Shown here one piece after another: positions 1 to 11,237 of a stretch of DNA of 64,000 nucleotides. Numbering within the stretch: the first letter of the stretch is position 1; each line of letters opens with the position of its first letter. The notes below the pieces were generated by a model. The model was given only the letters and a program-made list of their open reading frames with translations. It was not told the origin of the DNA and did not search any database. The position numbers and the translations under genes were made by a program. Origin of the DNA: Takakia lepidozioides (Eukaryota; Streptophyta; Takakiopsida; Takakiales; Takakiaceae); the NCBI GenBank assembly GCA_030704615.1, contig CM060733.1, positions 15,500,001 to 15,564,000 of the forward strand, given 5' to 3'.

Positions 1-311
1 GAGAGGGGGTTGTTCTTCATCCACGAGCGCGCCAATGGGCCCGCAAGCTAACTGCGGTTAAGTCGGAAAGAGGAGGGAGGGGGGCAGCCATAGCCAGGCT
101 GCTCACCGAGCTTCTCGCACACATTCTGCTTCGCACGGGGGCTTGTCAGGACGAGACTCTCCCGCAGATTGAGACCTGCAATTGCAGTTTAGTTGACAAG
201 GGAGAGGTCCGGATCGTGAGGGGGGTCCTAAACTGGTTGAGAGTTGAGAGGTTACTGCGGGATGAGTGTTATAGTTGACTTGCCCTACTCCAACAGCTGT
301 GGTACCTTGGA
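1..311. other. no recognised gene
   Basis: G-rich sequence upstream of the tandem duplication at 312. Short open frames on both strands have no recognisable product. It may be promoter or 5' untranslated region of the Kelch/F-box gene. Confidence 0.3.
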
Positions 312-634
312 GTAGAGAGTGTGGGCAGATCTCGCGGAGGAGCATTGCCCAGGGTTGAATGGGGTGAAGAGCTTTGGTAGAGAGAACGTGTGTGGTGTTG
401 AGTTATGTTCACCCGAGACTTGTGCAGGGGGGATGGACATTACTAGGTATTTGAAAGCAAGTGGAGGTTCCGGTAGAGAGTGTGGGCAGATCTCGCGGAG
501 GAGCATTGCCCAGGGTTTGAATGGGGTGAAGAGCTTTGGTAGAGAGAACGTGTGTGGTGTTGAGTTATGTTCACCCGAGACTTGTGCAGGGGGGATGGAC
601 ATACTAGGTATTTGAAAGCAAGTGGAGGTTCCGG
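312..634. repeat. tandem duplication, two 161-bp units
   Basis: A unit starting GTAGAGAGTGTGGGCAGATC at 312 repeats at 473 with only a few differences and ends at about 634 with the shared GGAGGTTCCGG. The open frames crossing it on both strands repeat as well, which is what a duplicated non-coding segment would give. It lies in the presumed promoter or 5' leader of the Kelch/F-box gene. Confidence 0.85.
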
Positions 635-837
635 CCTGCTTGAGAGTCGGACTTCATTCAGCTGCCTGCGATCGTTGAGTACTTGGCCAAGAAGACTCTT
701 TTTCTGTCTAGGCTTGGTGGCGTGTTATGAGATGTGTTTTCATAGACGATTGTCGGCCAATGAGTTGTCTACAGCCGATTGGAATCTTGGTTGCTTACAG
801 GAGTGTTTTCTGACGAATCCGGGAAGTATGCTGGTAG

Positions 838-3294
838 ATGAGGGTCATCACTGCATCCGCCATGCATCGAAGTAGTATTCATCCTGCACAGGTAAGAGGG
901 AAAGGGGCTTCTGCTTATACTATCCAGAGTTAGTGAGGAAGCTGCATTCTCCCTTATACTTCCTTCTGATTGGACTTCTGCAGGTTGAGACTGCGGCCTG
1001 CTACTGTGGGGGAGTGGACGCGGGCCTCTCAGTTGGAGCAAGGAGATTTGTGCCTGGGCGCACAGTGGGCCACTGTGTCCGACCTGATATTAAATCTGCT
1101 ATTGTCCTTCCCAAGACTCGCCCCACAAGAGGCGAGCGGAATCGACCTCCTTCAGAACTACTGCCGGGCCTTCCTGACGATCTTGCTATTGCATGCTTGA
1201 TACGTGTGCCACGTTTCTATCATCCGAAGCTTCGGGCGGTCTGCAAAAGATGGTATCGACTCTTATCTGGCAACTTCTTCTATTCTCTGCGCAAAAGCCT
1301 AGGCATGGCCGAGGAGTGGATTTATGTCATCAAACGCGACCGTGATAACCGCATCTCTTGGCATGCATTCGATCCCAGGTATCAGTCAAGAGGATTATTT
1401 TCATTTTAGATTCCAGCTTATTTGTCATTGATCCAGTGAGAGGTTTCACTCAAGGATGCATACGCAGAACCTTCAAGATGGATGCAAATAAACTTGACCT
1501 AGATCCCTACGGGTTGAGTGAGGTGGGCCTTTCACCAACTGCTTTGGTTATTGAGAGACAACACGGAGGGAGGGGCTGGTTTGGATGACTCTAGTTTGGC
1601 ACTTGTCCTGGTGGCAATGTAGCCTAGGTGTTCCCTTCAGCTGCTGTATGGTAGCGGAATTCTTAGGGGTGGATTGACAAAATAGAGCTGTTCCCTTAGT
1701 ACGGGCTGAGGCTCATCTGCAGTTCCAAATCTTCAGAGATTGGCAAGATGTACCTTTATCAACTTCTGCATTTTGGGGGTAAACATCATCACCTTTGTAG
1801 TCTTGGAAGCATTCTCTCTCCCCAATTTTGTATGGATGAGCTAGCCTTGATAGCCTGGAAAAGTGTGGAACACAAGCATGAAGGGTGCCACAGCAAACAC
1901 TCAAAGGCTCATGTTCTCACATGTGGAATGTTGCAGAACAATGTTTGCTATCTCTCTCTCGGAAGAAACCTCGCCTTTTAGACTACTGGTCATAGGCTTT
2001 CTCTTCATTTTAAATGCTGGCACTACCACATGGTATAGGGCCAGAGCGTTGCTTGTTACAGAGGAAGTCAGATTGAAAGTTACACAGGATCCTTATGCTT
2101 GACAATGGTGGTCACCATTCTACAGGCCATAGCAGCAATTGCTTGCAATCACAGGGGAGAGAGAGAGAGAGAGAGAGACCCATTCTTCATTCTGGAGCTT
2201 GACTTTGCCCCCAGAGAGCAGATCATAATTGTATAAAATGTGGATCCAGGTACCAACTGTGGCAGGCCCTGCCACCTGTGCCGGTGGAGTACTGTGAAGC
2301 TCTTGGCTTTGGATGTGCCGTTCTGAGTGGGTGCCATCTTTACCTCTTTGGCGGCAAGGACCCAATGAAGGGGTCAATGCGCCGAGTGGTCTACTACAGT
2401 GCTCGAACAAACAAGTGGCATCGTGCACCAGATATGCAGCGACGGCGGCATTTCTTTGGCTGTTGTGTGATTAACAACTGCCTTTACGTAGCAGGTGGGG
2501 AGTGTGAGGGAATCCAAAGATCCCTCCGGTCAGCTGAGATGTATGACCCGAACAAGAACAAGTGGTCCTTCATCTCTGACATGAGCACAGCCATGGTGCC
2601 TTTCATAGGAGTGGTATATGGGGGCAGGTCAGTGATCTAGTTGTTTAGACCATTCCATCCACTTTTGGCTTATGTATGTGTCTTGTACTAGTTCGCTTCA
2701 TTCATTGATCTGTGTAGCTACTCAGACCTCTGTTTGCAGTTTGTGCAGTAGACTAGGTGTGATATATCTGATTAGTAAGGAATGTCTATTCACATACACC
2801 ATTTGTACAGGTGGTTCCTCAAGGGCCTGGGGTCACATCGGCAGGTGATGAGTGAGGTGTATGTTCCTGCCACCAATCATTGGGCCCCAATCATTGATGG
2901 AATGGTGTCTGGATGGCGCAATCCAAGTGTTACTCTTAATGGTCAGCTCTATGCATTAGATTGCAAGGATGGATGCAAGCTACGTGTATATGACCGTTCC
3001 GGTGATGCCTGGAGCCGGTCAGTTGATAGTAGGCTTCACCTGGGAAGCTCTCGAGCCATGGAGGCTGCTGCATTGCTGTCCTTGGGTGGCAAACTTTGCA
3101 TTATACGCAACAACATGAGTATCACCCTAGTGGATGTGGCCAATGCTGACAATCCCTTAAAACAGGGGCAGTTATGGGAGACAATTTCCGGGAAGGGTCA
3201 GTTCAAGTCATTCGTGACCAACCTATGGTCCAATCTCGCTGGCCGAAATCGGCTAAAATCGCACATTGTGCACTGCCAAGTGCTGCAAGCCTGA
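838..3294 (+). CDS. Kelch-repeat F-box protein, SAGL1-like
   Basis: Substrate receptor of an SCF ubiquitin ligase: the F-box binds SKP1/ASK and the Kelch propeller selects the target. Four coding exons join in frame: 838-891, 984-1378, 2250-2627 and 2811-3294, giving 436 residues. Donors and acceptors are all GT/AG (CAG|GTAAGA at 891, TGCAG|GTTGAG at 983, CCCAG|GTATC at 1378, TCCAG|GTACC at 2249, GGCAG|GTCAG at 2627, TACAG|GTGGT at 2810) and every phase matches. The F-box core LPGLPDDLAIACLIRVPR lies near residue 78; exon 3 carries Kelch motifs (LYLFGGKD, LYVAGGE, SAEMYDPNKNKW) and exon 4 more of them, ending CQVLQA. Length, exon content and C-terminus match the plant family of Arabidopsis SAGL1 (At1g55270), which acts in phenylpropanoid and wax control. 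Stop TAG at 835 makes ATG 838 the first possible start; ATG 862 is an alternative, and ATG 933 lies within the proposed first intron. The orthology is from memory of the family, not a search. Confidence 0.9.
2157..2178. repeat. (GA)n microsatellite in an intron
   Basis: Eleven GA units inside the 871-bp second intron of the Kelch/F-box gene, about 70 bases before the acceptor at 2249. Confidence 0.9.
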
Positions 3295-4735
3295 GCTCTA
3301 GCAGAGTTGGGCAACAGCTGGCTGTATAATTTATCTCATTCTTTCTTTGCCCCTTCAGCTCCCATGATTTACAAACCCAGCTGGGAGACTTTTTCGTGTC
3401 CTGCAGGATAGATGCCGCAGCTGCCATTCTTCGAGTAGAAGGCGTCTGTTGCCTTGGTCCTGAACACAAACACCTTGTGCTTGGTACTATAAGTGATGTA
3501 CCGCAATTTAGATATGGCTAATTACCGCATATTGAAAAACTGAATCTGGCAGGAACAATGTCAAACATTTCACAAGAAGTTACCCTTAAGAAGCTACACT
3601 TGGAGTTTTAAAAGTTCAGTTCATTTCTGCTGCTGCACAGTGATGCGGCGAAGGTGGCCTCCAACCTTCCTCCTTGTGCATGCTGGCAGGTTTTTGCTGT
3701 ATACTAGACTCTTTCTTCATTTTAATGGAAATTGGAAAGGTTGAACGACTTGTGACTCAGAAAACTCTGGACTCTTGAGTAAGCTGGTAGCATTCATGCA
3801 TCTATTACCAGCAAAATAGAAAGCATATGTCATCCCGGCCTCAGTAGGTCTCTTCTCTGCCATGCTCCTCCTTATTAGTTGATGTCTGGTCTGGATTCTG
3901 AACGCTTGGAAGACATTTATTCACACATGCTTCTTCCAGTAGCCATGAGGAGCTGAACGCTTGAAAGACAGTTTTTCAGACATGCTTCTTCGAGTAGCCA
4001 AGAGGAAAGTTGAGTTCTATGTAAAGGACAAAGCACTTCATCAACCTAACCTGCTTGATTGTTGGCTGACGGGTGAGCAGCCACGGTCGTTACAGACAGG
4101 CAGTTAGCAGGTTCTGTAGAATTATCAAGCTCTCCTAGTTATCAAGTTCAGAAGCTTCATCACGAACATCCGTTACGCAAACGCGCACCCCAAAGAAGAA
4201 CGCAGGCGAAGGAGACTAATTTGATACGTTCCGAACGAGCAATTTCTCACTACCTACCGTCACGAGACTTCAACCACAGCAGCGTGTGAACACCAAGGGT
4301 TTGATGGGGGGCGCCACATGAGGGGGCCGTGAAGCGAGGGAGGGCCAGCAGCCAGCGGTCTGCACACGCCCAGCGATGAACACGCTTTGCCGTATCGCCG
4401 CCACAGATTAGGGTAACTTATTTAGGGTTATTCACCACCCTAAACGAGATGCTTAAGAAACGGAGTGAGAAAAACTACCATTATGCTTCCACTCCCATTA
4501 CCAGATGATTCACAGCAAACAACACTGCTACATCAAAACGGAATGCTAATCTACCGTTAAGTGTCATTAGCGGCCCTAAGCAAGGGGGCAGAGAACAGAA
4601 TAGTAGAGAAGGCGAGGGTCAAAAGGCGCAGCGAGGGCCACGCGCTATGAGCGCGCTCTGTGTCCTTCCCTTTTCCTTCTTCCGCTCCTGCGCTGGAGCC
4701 TCTCCAGCGCTTCGGACAGCCTGGTCTGCATTGCT
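3295..4735. other. intergenic, no gene seen
   Basis: Follows the Kelch/F-box stop codon; the first part is probably its 3' untranslated region. It holds a small tandem duplication (listed separately) and otherwise no frame with recognisable similarity. The last part would be the promoter of the carrier gene. Confidence 0.5.
3900..4009. repeat. two 55-bp tandem units
   Basis: GAACGCTTGGAAGACA at 3900 recurs as GAACGCTTGAAAGACA at 3955, and the units stay about 85% alike through CATGCTTCTTC and AGTAGCCA. It lies in the gap between two genes. Confidence 0.8.
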
Positions 4736-5023
4736 ATGGCCGCTTATAATACCCCGCATCCTGCTCAGTTAAGCACATCTTGTTCTTGTTCATCTTGTTC
4801 CTCTTCTTCTTCTTCATCCTCTCTATTTGTCCCAGACAAGGAGTTGCCTTTCATGTGTCCCGCTTGGTCTTCTTCGACTAGTTTGCCTATAAGTTTAGGC
4901 AAGTTGGAAGAGTTTCGCATGTGCTTCAACCATCGGGAGGGCTATAGGCTGCGAGTGTTTGATTTTGAGGAGTTAACGAGAGTGCATCTTTTGCACACGG
5001 CGTGTGCTGAAGGTTCTTGTTGA
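4736..5023 (+). other. possible upstream ORF of the carrier gene
   Basis: A 95-codon frame starts at an ATG followed by G and stops 40 bases before the carrier start. It has a run of serine codons and no recognisable domain, so I treat it as a candidate leader ORF that could limit translation of the carrier rather than as a gene. Whether it is within the mRNA is unknown: a TATAATA at about 4745 could equally be a promoter element downstream of its start. Confidence 0.25.
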
Positions 5024-5063
5024 GAGCGGAGCGAGAGAAGAGAGAAAAGGTTGAAGAGAAAGG

Positions 5064-5987
5064 ATGGAGTGGAAGGGATTTGCTGAAGGCGGAGTTGCTG
5101 CTATGATAGCGGGATCTGTGACGCATCCGTTGGACCTGATCAAAGTCCGCATGCAGCTACAAGGGGAGGTGGCTGTGCCGGCGCTTGCGTATGCTGGCCA
5201 TGCTAGGCCGGCGGTCGCAATGGCTCGCAGTAGCCCTTTCACAGTGGGCATGAAGGTTGTGCAAACGGAGGGGCTATGTGCATTGTATTCTGGAGTGTCG
5301 GCAACTGTCTTGCGACAACTTCTCTACTCCTCAACACGAATGGGATTGTATGAGCATCTGAAGCATGAGTGGCGGGATTCTAACCAGGAAGGGACTGGCC
5401 TTCCCCTGCACAAGAAAGTGACTGCGGCGCTTGTTGCTGGTGCAGCAGGTGCTGCGGTTGGCAACCCTGCAGATCTTGCTATGGTGCGAATGCAGGCAGA
5501 TGGCAGGCTCCCTTTTCATGAAAGAAGAAACTACACTGGTGTTGGAAATGCACTGGGGCGAATGGTGAGACAGGATGGTTTGCTGTCTCTTTGGACTGGA
5601 TCTTCCCTCACCGTCCATCGCGCAATGCTAGTGACCGCAGCACAACTCGCCACTTACGACCAGATTAAAGATACGATCACTGCAAACAGACTTGTAGAGG
5701 ATAAATTTACAACACAGGTGGTGGCGAGCTGCTGTGCAGGAGTACTGGCATCAGTAGCGTCAAATCCTATCGATGTCGTCAAGACCAGGGTCATGAATAT
5801 GAAGGCGGAGCCTGGCCAAGCTCCACCATACCGGGGTGCTCTAGATTGTGCTGTGAAGACTGTGCGCTCAGAGGGTCCCATGGCATTGTACAAGGGCTTT
5901 ATCCCGACTGTCACTCGACAGGGCCCCTTTGCCATCGTTCTATTTCTCTCTTTAGAACAAATCAAGAAAGTGTTTGAGGATGTTTGA
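5064..5987 (+). CDS. mitochondrial dicarboxylate carrier (DIC/UCP4-6 group)
   Basis: Inner-membrane exchanger of the mitochondrial carrier (SLC25) family. The plant DIC group moves malate, oxaloacetate, succinate, phosphate and sulfate. One uninterrupted frame of 307 residues, the usual length. The three repeats each carry the PxD/ExxK/R-type signature after the odd-numbered helix: HPLDLIKVR (P22), NPADLAMVR (P135) and NPIDVVKTR (P235). N-terminal KGFAEGG, VSATVLRQ near 78, MVRMQADGRLP near 140 and YKGFIPTVTRQ near 276 are typical of plant DIC1-3, which are also intronless in Arabidopsis. There is a loop of extra residues (about 33-57) after the first helix, as in that group. Related uncoupling proteins are the alternative, but the Q/ADGRLP and GNPAD matches favour DIC. 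No damage is visible, so it should be functional. Confidence 0.93.
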   Translation: MEWKGFAEGGVAAMIAGSVTHPLDLIKVRMQLQGEVAVPALAYAGHARPAVAMARSSPFTVGMKVVQTEGLCALYSGVSATVLRQLLYSSTRMGLYEHLKHEWRDSNQEGTGLPLHKKVTAALVAGAAGAAVGNPADLAMVRMQADGRLPFHERRNYTGVGNALGRMVRQDGLLSLWTGSSLTVHRAMLVTAAQLATYDQIKDTITANRLVEDKFTTQVVASCCAGVLASVASNPIDVVKTRVMNMKAEPGQAPPYRGALDCAVKTVRSEGPMALYKGFIPTVTRQGPFAIVLFLSLEQIKKVFEDV

Positions 5988-7439
5988 GTTGATTTGCCAT
6001 ACGCCCAAGAACCTGTTTCAGGGCTGCAAAGCGGACCTTGATAGTATCTCTTGCAATGTGGTCGTCTCCAACATCATAGTCCTGGTTCTTCGTAGAGCCT
6101 GACGTCGAATAACTCCATTTTTGCCGGACTGTAGCCATGGTATACTCATCATTTTTCGCCCCTACTCAATGTATTGGGAGCCTACAGTAGCGTAATCTTA
6201 TTTCTCTGCCCCTCAACACAGGGGTCACCAATTTAATCTCATAATGGATTCATTCACTGTTACTTCTGGGGATTGTCGATATCGTGTGAGATTCATCTTG
6301 TGCATGTCTTCAGTTGTGATGGCCTGAATCATGAGTCCCTGCAGTGTACACCGCATTCCTCAAATTTATACTCTTTCACACAGGATATTGGCTACTACGT
6401 CTGCACACCTCTGCTAAGCCCGCGATCTAGTCCTTAATACTACATTGATAGATCTATGGTCCAGTTCGGATTACGGTAGACCTGAGAATGGCAAGAAGTC
6501 TAAGCTTGTACAGGAAGAGAAGCAGCAGCATCGTTCATTCGCAGCATAATAGCTACCAATCTCTCCTGGGTTTGATACATGTCCTGATTCCATGTCTCCG
6601 CAGAGCCTTTCCTCTTCGTGAAGGTTCCCGACAAGATATGAGAGGATTTGGTTTGACGACACAGCTGGGACCATCTTCCCCCATCCCATTTGACTCCAGT
6701 GTAGGTTTATCTCTCAGCACTTACCCTGTCCTGGAACTCTCTTGATCTCATGCAAACAAGCTTAATGTTTTCGAAGTGCATAATGAAGTCGCCAATGACG
6801 GCTTTCGTCAATAAAAGACATAGAAGAAGAAGACCTTTTCCTCCGCTGCCTTCAAGTGTTCCAGTGGGGCTAGGAGCTTCTGGTCAACCAGAATGTTTCC
6901 AGTCTTCAGGTGTGGAAGGCAGAAGAGTGGGCCCAGGCCCCACACACAGCCTTCTACTGCGTATATGCGGACACTTGGAAGGAAAGCAACTATTGAAATT
7001 GACACACGCTCTACTTTGTGTGGGATCAGCTTCTTCTTCTGCGATCCCCCGAGTGTTGTAAAGATCGGGTGACTTGATTCAGGTATTCTGAATTAGTATT
7101 TGGTTTGTGGGCTTTCTATTTTCTACATCTCTGTCTTCATAGGTTTCAACGTTCTTTTGTCCCAGATTCCAAACTCTGACTTCCCCTTTGTACTGAGCTA
7201 CTGCATTTGGATTCCCATCTCGCTATTTCTGCGATTACATCGGTCATTCTCGCCATAGTATATTTTCCGTAAGCTTTCTCTCTATATGCTCTCCCAGCCG
7301 AATCAATTTTTTTCCCTCAAAATCGCTGGTTTCACGATCTCTTGGTATGCGCGGGTCTCCAACTTCTAGACTGTCTGACTGAAATTCTTGATAGAATCTT
7401 ACAGCCCGATTACCCGTCTGCAGCTCTATCTCCCTCTCT
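5988..7439. other. intergenic, nothing recognised
   Basis: Downstream of the carrier gene. Open frames are short and overlap on both strands without domain matches. The first few hundred bases probably hold the carrier 3' untranslated region. Confidence 0.4.
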
Positions 7440-7499
7440 TATAACGTTATAAAGCACCATTTCATTTCATTTCTTCTAAGGGCTTTGGGAAGGTTTAGG

Positions 7500-7865
7500 G
7501 GTGGTCTTTCAGGTAGAGACTCGTAGGTGGGACGATGTGCCGGTGCCCCCCTTGCTCTGGGATGGCAGGAGGGAATTGAAAATGAAGAACATTTCATCCT
7601 TCACTGTCCTTCCTTCCTCGAGATCCGGGGGGGATACTATTGTCCCGAAATAGGGAATCTCTCACAGACTTCTCCCACTACCAGGATCAGAAATGATTGC
7701 AATATGTCTACATGAGGCTTTGTCAATCCCTTTATCAATAGTTGTTTTTGGGCTGTTGTTGAGTGCCCGACTCTCTTTCTTGTTCTTTCTCTTGTCCCTA
7801 AAGCTCTTTGAGCTTTGTACGGACGCTACAAGGAATCATTTCATTTCATTTCCCTCTCTTCCTCA
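7500..7865 (+). pseudogene. 3' scrap of a non-LTR retrotransposon (LINE)
   Basis: Frames around 7515-7640 read the zinc-binding C-terminal tail typical of non-LTR reverse transcriptases: a VETRRWD-like start, then EGIENEEHFILHCP and SFLEIRGG, in which H and C are the usual ligand residues. The first piece and the second lie in different frames, so a frameshift is present. The segment ends in an ATTTCATTTCATTTC-type tail (7836-7852), as at the 3' ends of some LINEs; a second tail of the same kind stands at 7460-7477. The catalytic part is absent. The family is not determined. Confidence 0.55.
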
Positions 7866-8574
7866 TCCCCCGTTCTGTCCGCCCAGTGCTTGACCATTGT
7901 CTTTGTCTGTATGGAGTGGTAATCTCCTTCCTTGACTAATGGACTGCGGCAAAGAGCCAGACTCTCATACATACCCCAACTTGTCCATAACATTCCTCTC
8001 TCAATCAAATATTCACGAGCATGAGTTCCCCCTACTTGGAGTTTTTGAACAAATAAATGGCACAGTCAAGTTGATCTCCAGAGTGCCAGCATCAGTATGA
8101 TTGAGGCTGATAGCATTGAGTCCTTGGAGCAGTACAACCAACCTCTCATCAATTTGATATGATCTTTGGGTTCATATCTCCATCATTTAAGGTGACAGTT
8201 ACCTGCATACTTCTGGAATTGACTTGTGAGCAGGTCTTCTTGCTACTGTAGTGTATATTTATAAAATCTCAGACTAGGCCCAAGTCTGTTTAGGTGACAG
8301 CTTTCTGTTGTTTGGGATTAGGGGCCTTAACCTATGGAGACAGATGGTCCAGGTCTGATATCGCACATTATTTGGTGTCAAACAGAGGTCAATACTCTAT
8401 ACTCACTATCAAGTTAAGGATGAAGGATGATCCATAAATATGTTCACATGAGCATTGCAACCAGGACTGCCAATTACCCTCAATCCATGCTTATCAGGTG
8501 GGACTACACTTAGCAATGTGTTTTACATATGAACCTGTGTCTAATTGAGTTTATGGTTAGGTTTCGAACCCCTC
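7866..8574. other. no gene recognised
   Basis: No frame of note. If the methylesterase-like remnant once had an N-terminal part it would fall here, but I could not find its oxyanion HGGGxGAW-like motif. Confidence 0.3.
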
Positions 8575-10215
8575 ACTACTTAAAAGCTCATCTGAGGTTA
8601 CATCACCAATCTGGACACTTGAGTGACATAATCATGTGCAGCAGATAATACTGGTGGGCCACAGCATGGGAGGTGCAAGCGTGGCAGGAGCATCAGAGCT
8701 AAGATAGTAGTTGCTGTCTACATTGCTGCTGGTATGTATGTGAGTGTGGTGTCATTTACTCACATTGCAGAGGAGGTAGCTGTCCTCTTTTTCTTATTCA
8801 ACCCTAGCCATTCTTCTTAGGTTCTTCTATTGCACATTGAATTGGAATTTCTATTCAGAATTTTGAACTTTCCTCCGCACCATTGCCTTGACCATAAGGA
8901 AAGCATGGGTGCAACCATGGAACATTATGAAACACGGATTAGACTTGGGCCCTGAGGTCAACAGATGAAGCAAAGAACGTGAAAGGGAGACAGTAGTTGG
9001 AAATAAACTGAAGATGAGAGTGGTCAGTTGGCAATACAGACAAACTGAAACTCCCTGTAAGCCTACATGAGCCTTGTATGCATGTATGTGGCGGGTATGG
9101 AGCCTAATCAATGAGGCTTTCATGAGATAGCTCCACTTGGAGTCCCAGTACCCACCACCTGAAAAACTAGCATCTTCTTCCTGGTACAGTTTCAGTCAGA
9201 TGATTGGCCATTGACAAAGAATGTGCATATTAAGTTCGGCAAAGGTGTTGACCGCCCTCCAACCTCATGCCAAAGATTTCTTGAGATGTCTGCTACAATA
9301 TGAGCCCCTCTGAGGTGAGTCTCTAAACGCAGGGCAAATGCTTTATCTTAGTCTGTTCATCCCAAATTTACACCAACATTGGCCATGGCTCGTTTGGAAA
9401 TTATGCCCAACTTCGCATTGGCTTTAGTGCCCTAATCACTCAGCTTTTTTTCAGACTTGTTTTGGATTGGTGTAGTCTGAGTGTCAAGCACTGCACATAC
9501 CAGAGTGAAGAAGGAGGCCAGCCAATGGCAGACAAAGTGACAATTATGTTAGGTGCAGATATGTGGTGTTCAGAAATATATTTGGGTACAATTGGCTGCT
9601 TACTAACTTCTTCATACCTAGTGCCAGAATGCTTTGCACAAGAGTGTATCATATGAAAGGTGTCATGGACAGCGACTACGAAAACTATACTGAAAGTGGG
9701 AAAACTCGACAACTTCAGATTTTGAGTTCTTTCAGATCTATGTTGCTTGATTTCAAACCAGTTGCATTCAACCCACTAGGGCTAAGAAGCAGATTAGGAG
9801 CACAAGGCGTTACATTTTTTTTTCCTACGGGAGTAGGTCTGACCATAGGTAAGTTCGGATGAGGTACTGTCAGACTGGCAAGGTTTTTACAACTGTTACA
9901 AATGTTGGACGTGTGTTTTTGGGGGCAGGATGTCGCTCTGTAATTATTGCTGATGAGACCAAATCCACAGCGCGGTGACATGGATGCCACCATCTTCACA
10001 TCGGAAGAATATGGCAGCATTCCCCGAATCTACATGCGAGCTGCACAGGACAAGTGTGTAACCCCAGAGTTACAGGATGTTTACATCTCAAAGACACCCA
10101 CCTGAAAAGGTCCGTACTTTGGATGTAGACCATTCCCCCTTCTTATCTGCAACTCTGGAACTCCATCAGCATCTTTTGGACATTGTGGCTACATACACAA
10201 ACTCTCTTGACCAGA
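8575..10215 (+). pseudogene. methylesterase-like alpha/beta hydrolase remnant
   Basis: Plant methylesterases (MES family) hydrolyse methyl esters of hormones such as salicylate, jasmonate and auxin. Three pieces in order match this family: the nucleophile elbow IILVGHSMGGASVAGASE at 8645-8698, immediately followed in another frame by KIVVAVYIAAGM (about 8697-8733); EYGSIPRIYMRAAQDKCVTP at about 10006-10065; and, after a one-base frame change at 10076, HPPEKVRTLDVDHSPFLSA with the catalytic-histidine region DHSPF (10095-10155), running on to LHQHLLDIVATY. A piece near 9750 (FKPVAFNPLG) fits the middle of the protein weakly. The serine of GHSMGG and the histidine are still present, but the frame changes, a stop before 8627 and the missing N-terminus mean it cannot make a full enzyme unless splicing rescues it. 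The pieces span 1.6 kb, so introns are likely. Confidence 0.6.
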
Positions 10216-10937
10216 AATTGTACCTTCAGCTGGATAACTACAGTAGGCAAGATCGAGCTGCCTATGATTAGTTGGATCCAGCTTGAGGTGGGTACAACAC
10301 AAGGAATACAGAGAACACTCGTGCCAGAGATATATGAGGGGAAGGAACTCATAAAGGAGAGAATGTTGTATCCTGTTCTGCTGTGGGTGAGTAGAGGAAG
10401 AGCAAATACTGGAATACACATTTTTTACCTGTGCCAATAACATCGATATTCTACAGCAGATTCTATGACTCCAAAAGAAAAATTGCTTTGCCAAGGGTAA
10501 ATGGGAGGGAGAAGAAGACAAGATAACAATGGCCAGTATTTCTGTCCTCCAGCTTCCTTTTTCTATCAGGCAAATGATATAATGTCCAGAATTTGTGCAG
10601 CCATGGAAAGATCTTTCCCACTCCACAAAGACTGCCTGTTACTGCAAACAGTCACAATTATGGCCACAACAACCAGGTTAGGCCTTCCTCCTGTTCTGCA
10701 GTAGGTAGGATGGCGAGGTTGCCAGTCAACTTCCTTCTCCAAAGTGTTTTAGGAGCCTGATATTAGGGCTTTGTGCACAAGTTTCCGAAGTATGTCGAAG
10801 GCACCCACACAGGATTCGTCTGCCACAAAATGTGGTCATCCTCCAGTTTTGAAATACTAGTTGGTAAATCGAAGAAAGAGAAAACACAAACCAATTCAGC
10901 CCCACAACAATATCTAATCTTTGGAGAGGTTAAGGGC
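10216..10937. other. no gene recognised
   Basis: Several overlapping short frames on both strands, none with a recognisable domain. The gap separates the methylesterase-like remnant from the 3' side of the convergent membrane-protein gene. Confidence 0.35.
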
Positions 10938-10940
10938 TCA

Positions 10941-11125
10941 TTCTCTCTCTCTCTCTCTCTGTCCCTCTCTCTCTCTCTCCACTTGATTCTCCTTTCTCTG
11001 CGGGTCCCCAGCCTGGATGACATTATGAAGTTTGTCCTTTCTTTCTCTCTCCATCCAAGGCTTGCACAAGCTATTAACTACTCTGTCTCTCTGTCTCTCT
11101 CTCCCTATCTCTCTCTCTGCCCACC
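10941..11125. repeat. interrupted (CT)n microsatellites
   Basis: CT-rich runs at 10941-10979, 11038-11055 and 11081-11119 alternate with unique sequence. They lie just downstream of the 3' end of the minus-strand gene at 11238, where they would be (GA)n in its transcript if it extends that far. The serine/leucine and arginine/glutamate frames across them are artefacts of the repeat. Confidence 0.9.
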
Positions 11126-11237
11126 CCCCAGAGGAGGTAGTCCCCACAAGGGGAAGTGGTTCAAATTTCTACTGGCTTCAGCCTGATTCTTCTCTCTTTC
11201 TTATTAAACAAGGTTATACTCCATGTCCATATCCTTC

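Noticed and set aside
5064-5987. Uncoupling protein (UCP1/2 type)
   Set aside because: Related family, but KGFAEGG, QADGRLP and GNPAD fit the plant dicarboxylate carriers better.
10938-11147. Arg/Glu-rich or Ser/Leu-rich proteins
   Set aside because: Products of the CT/GA microsatellites.
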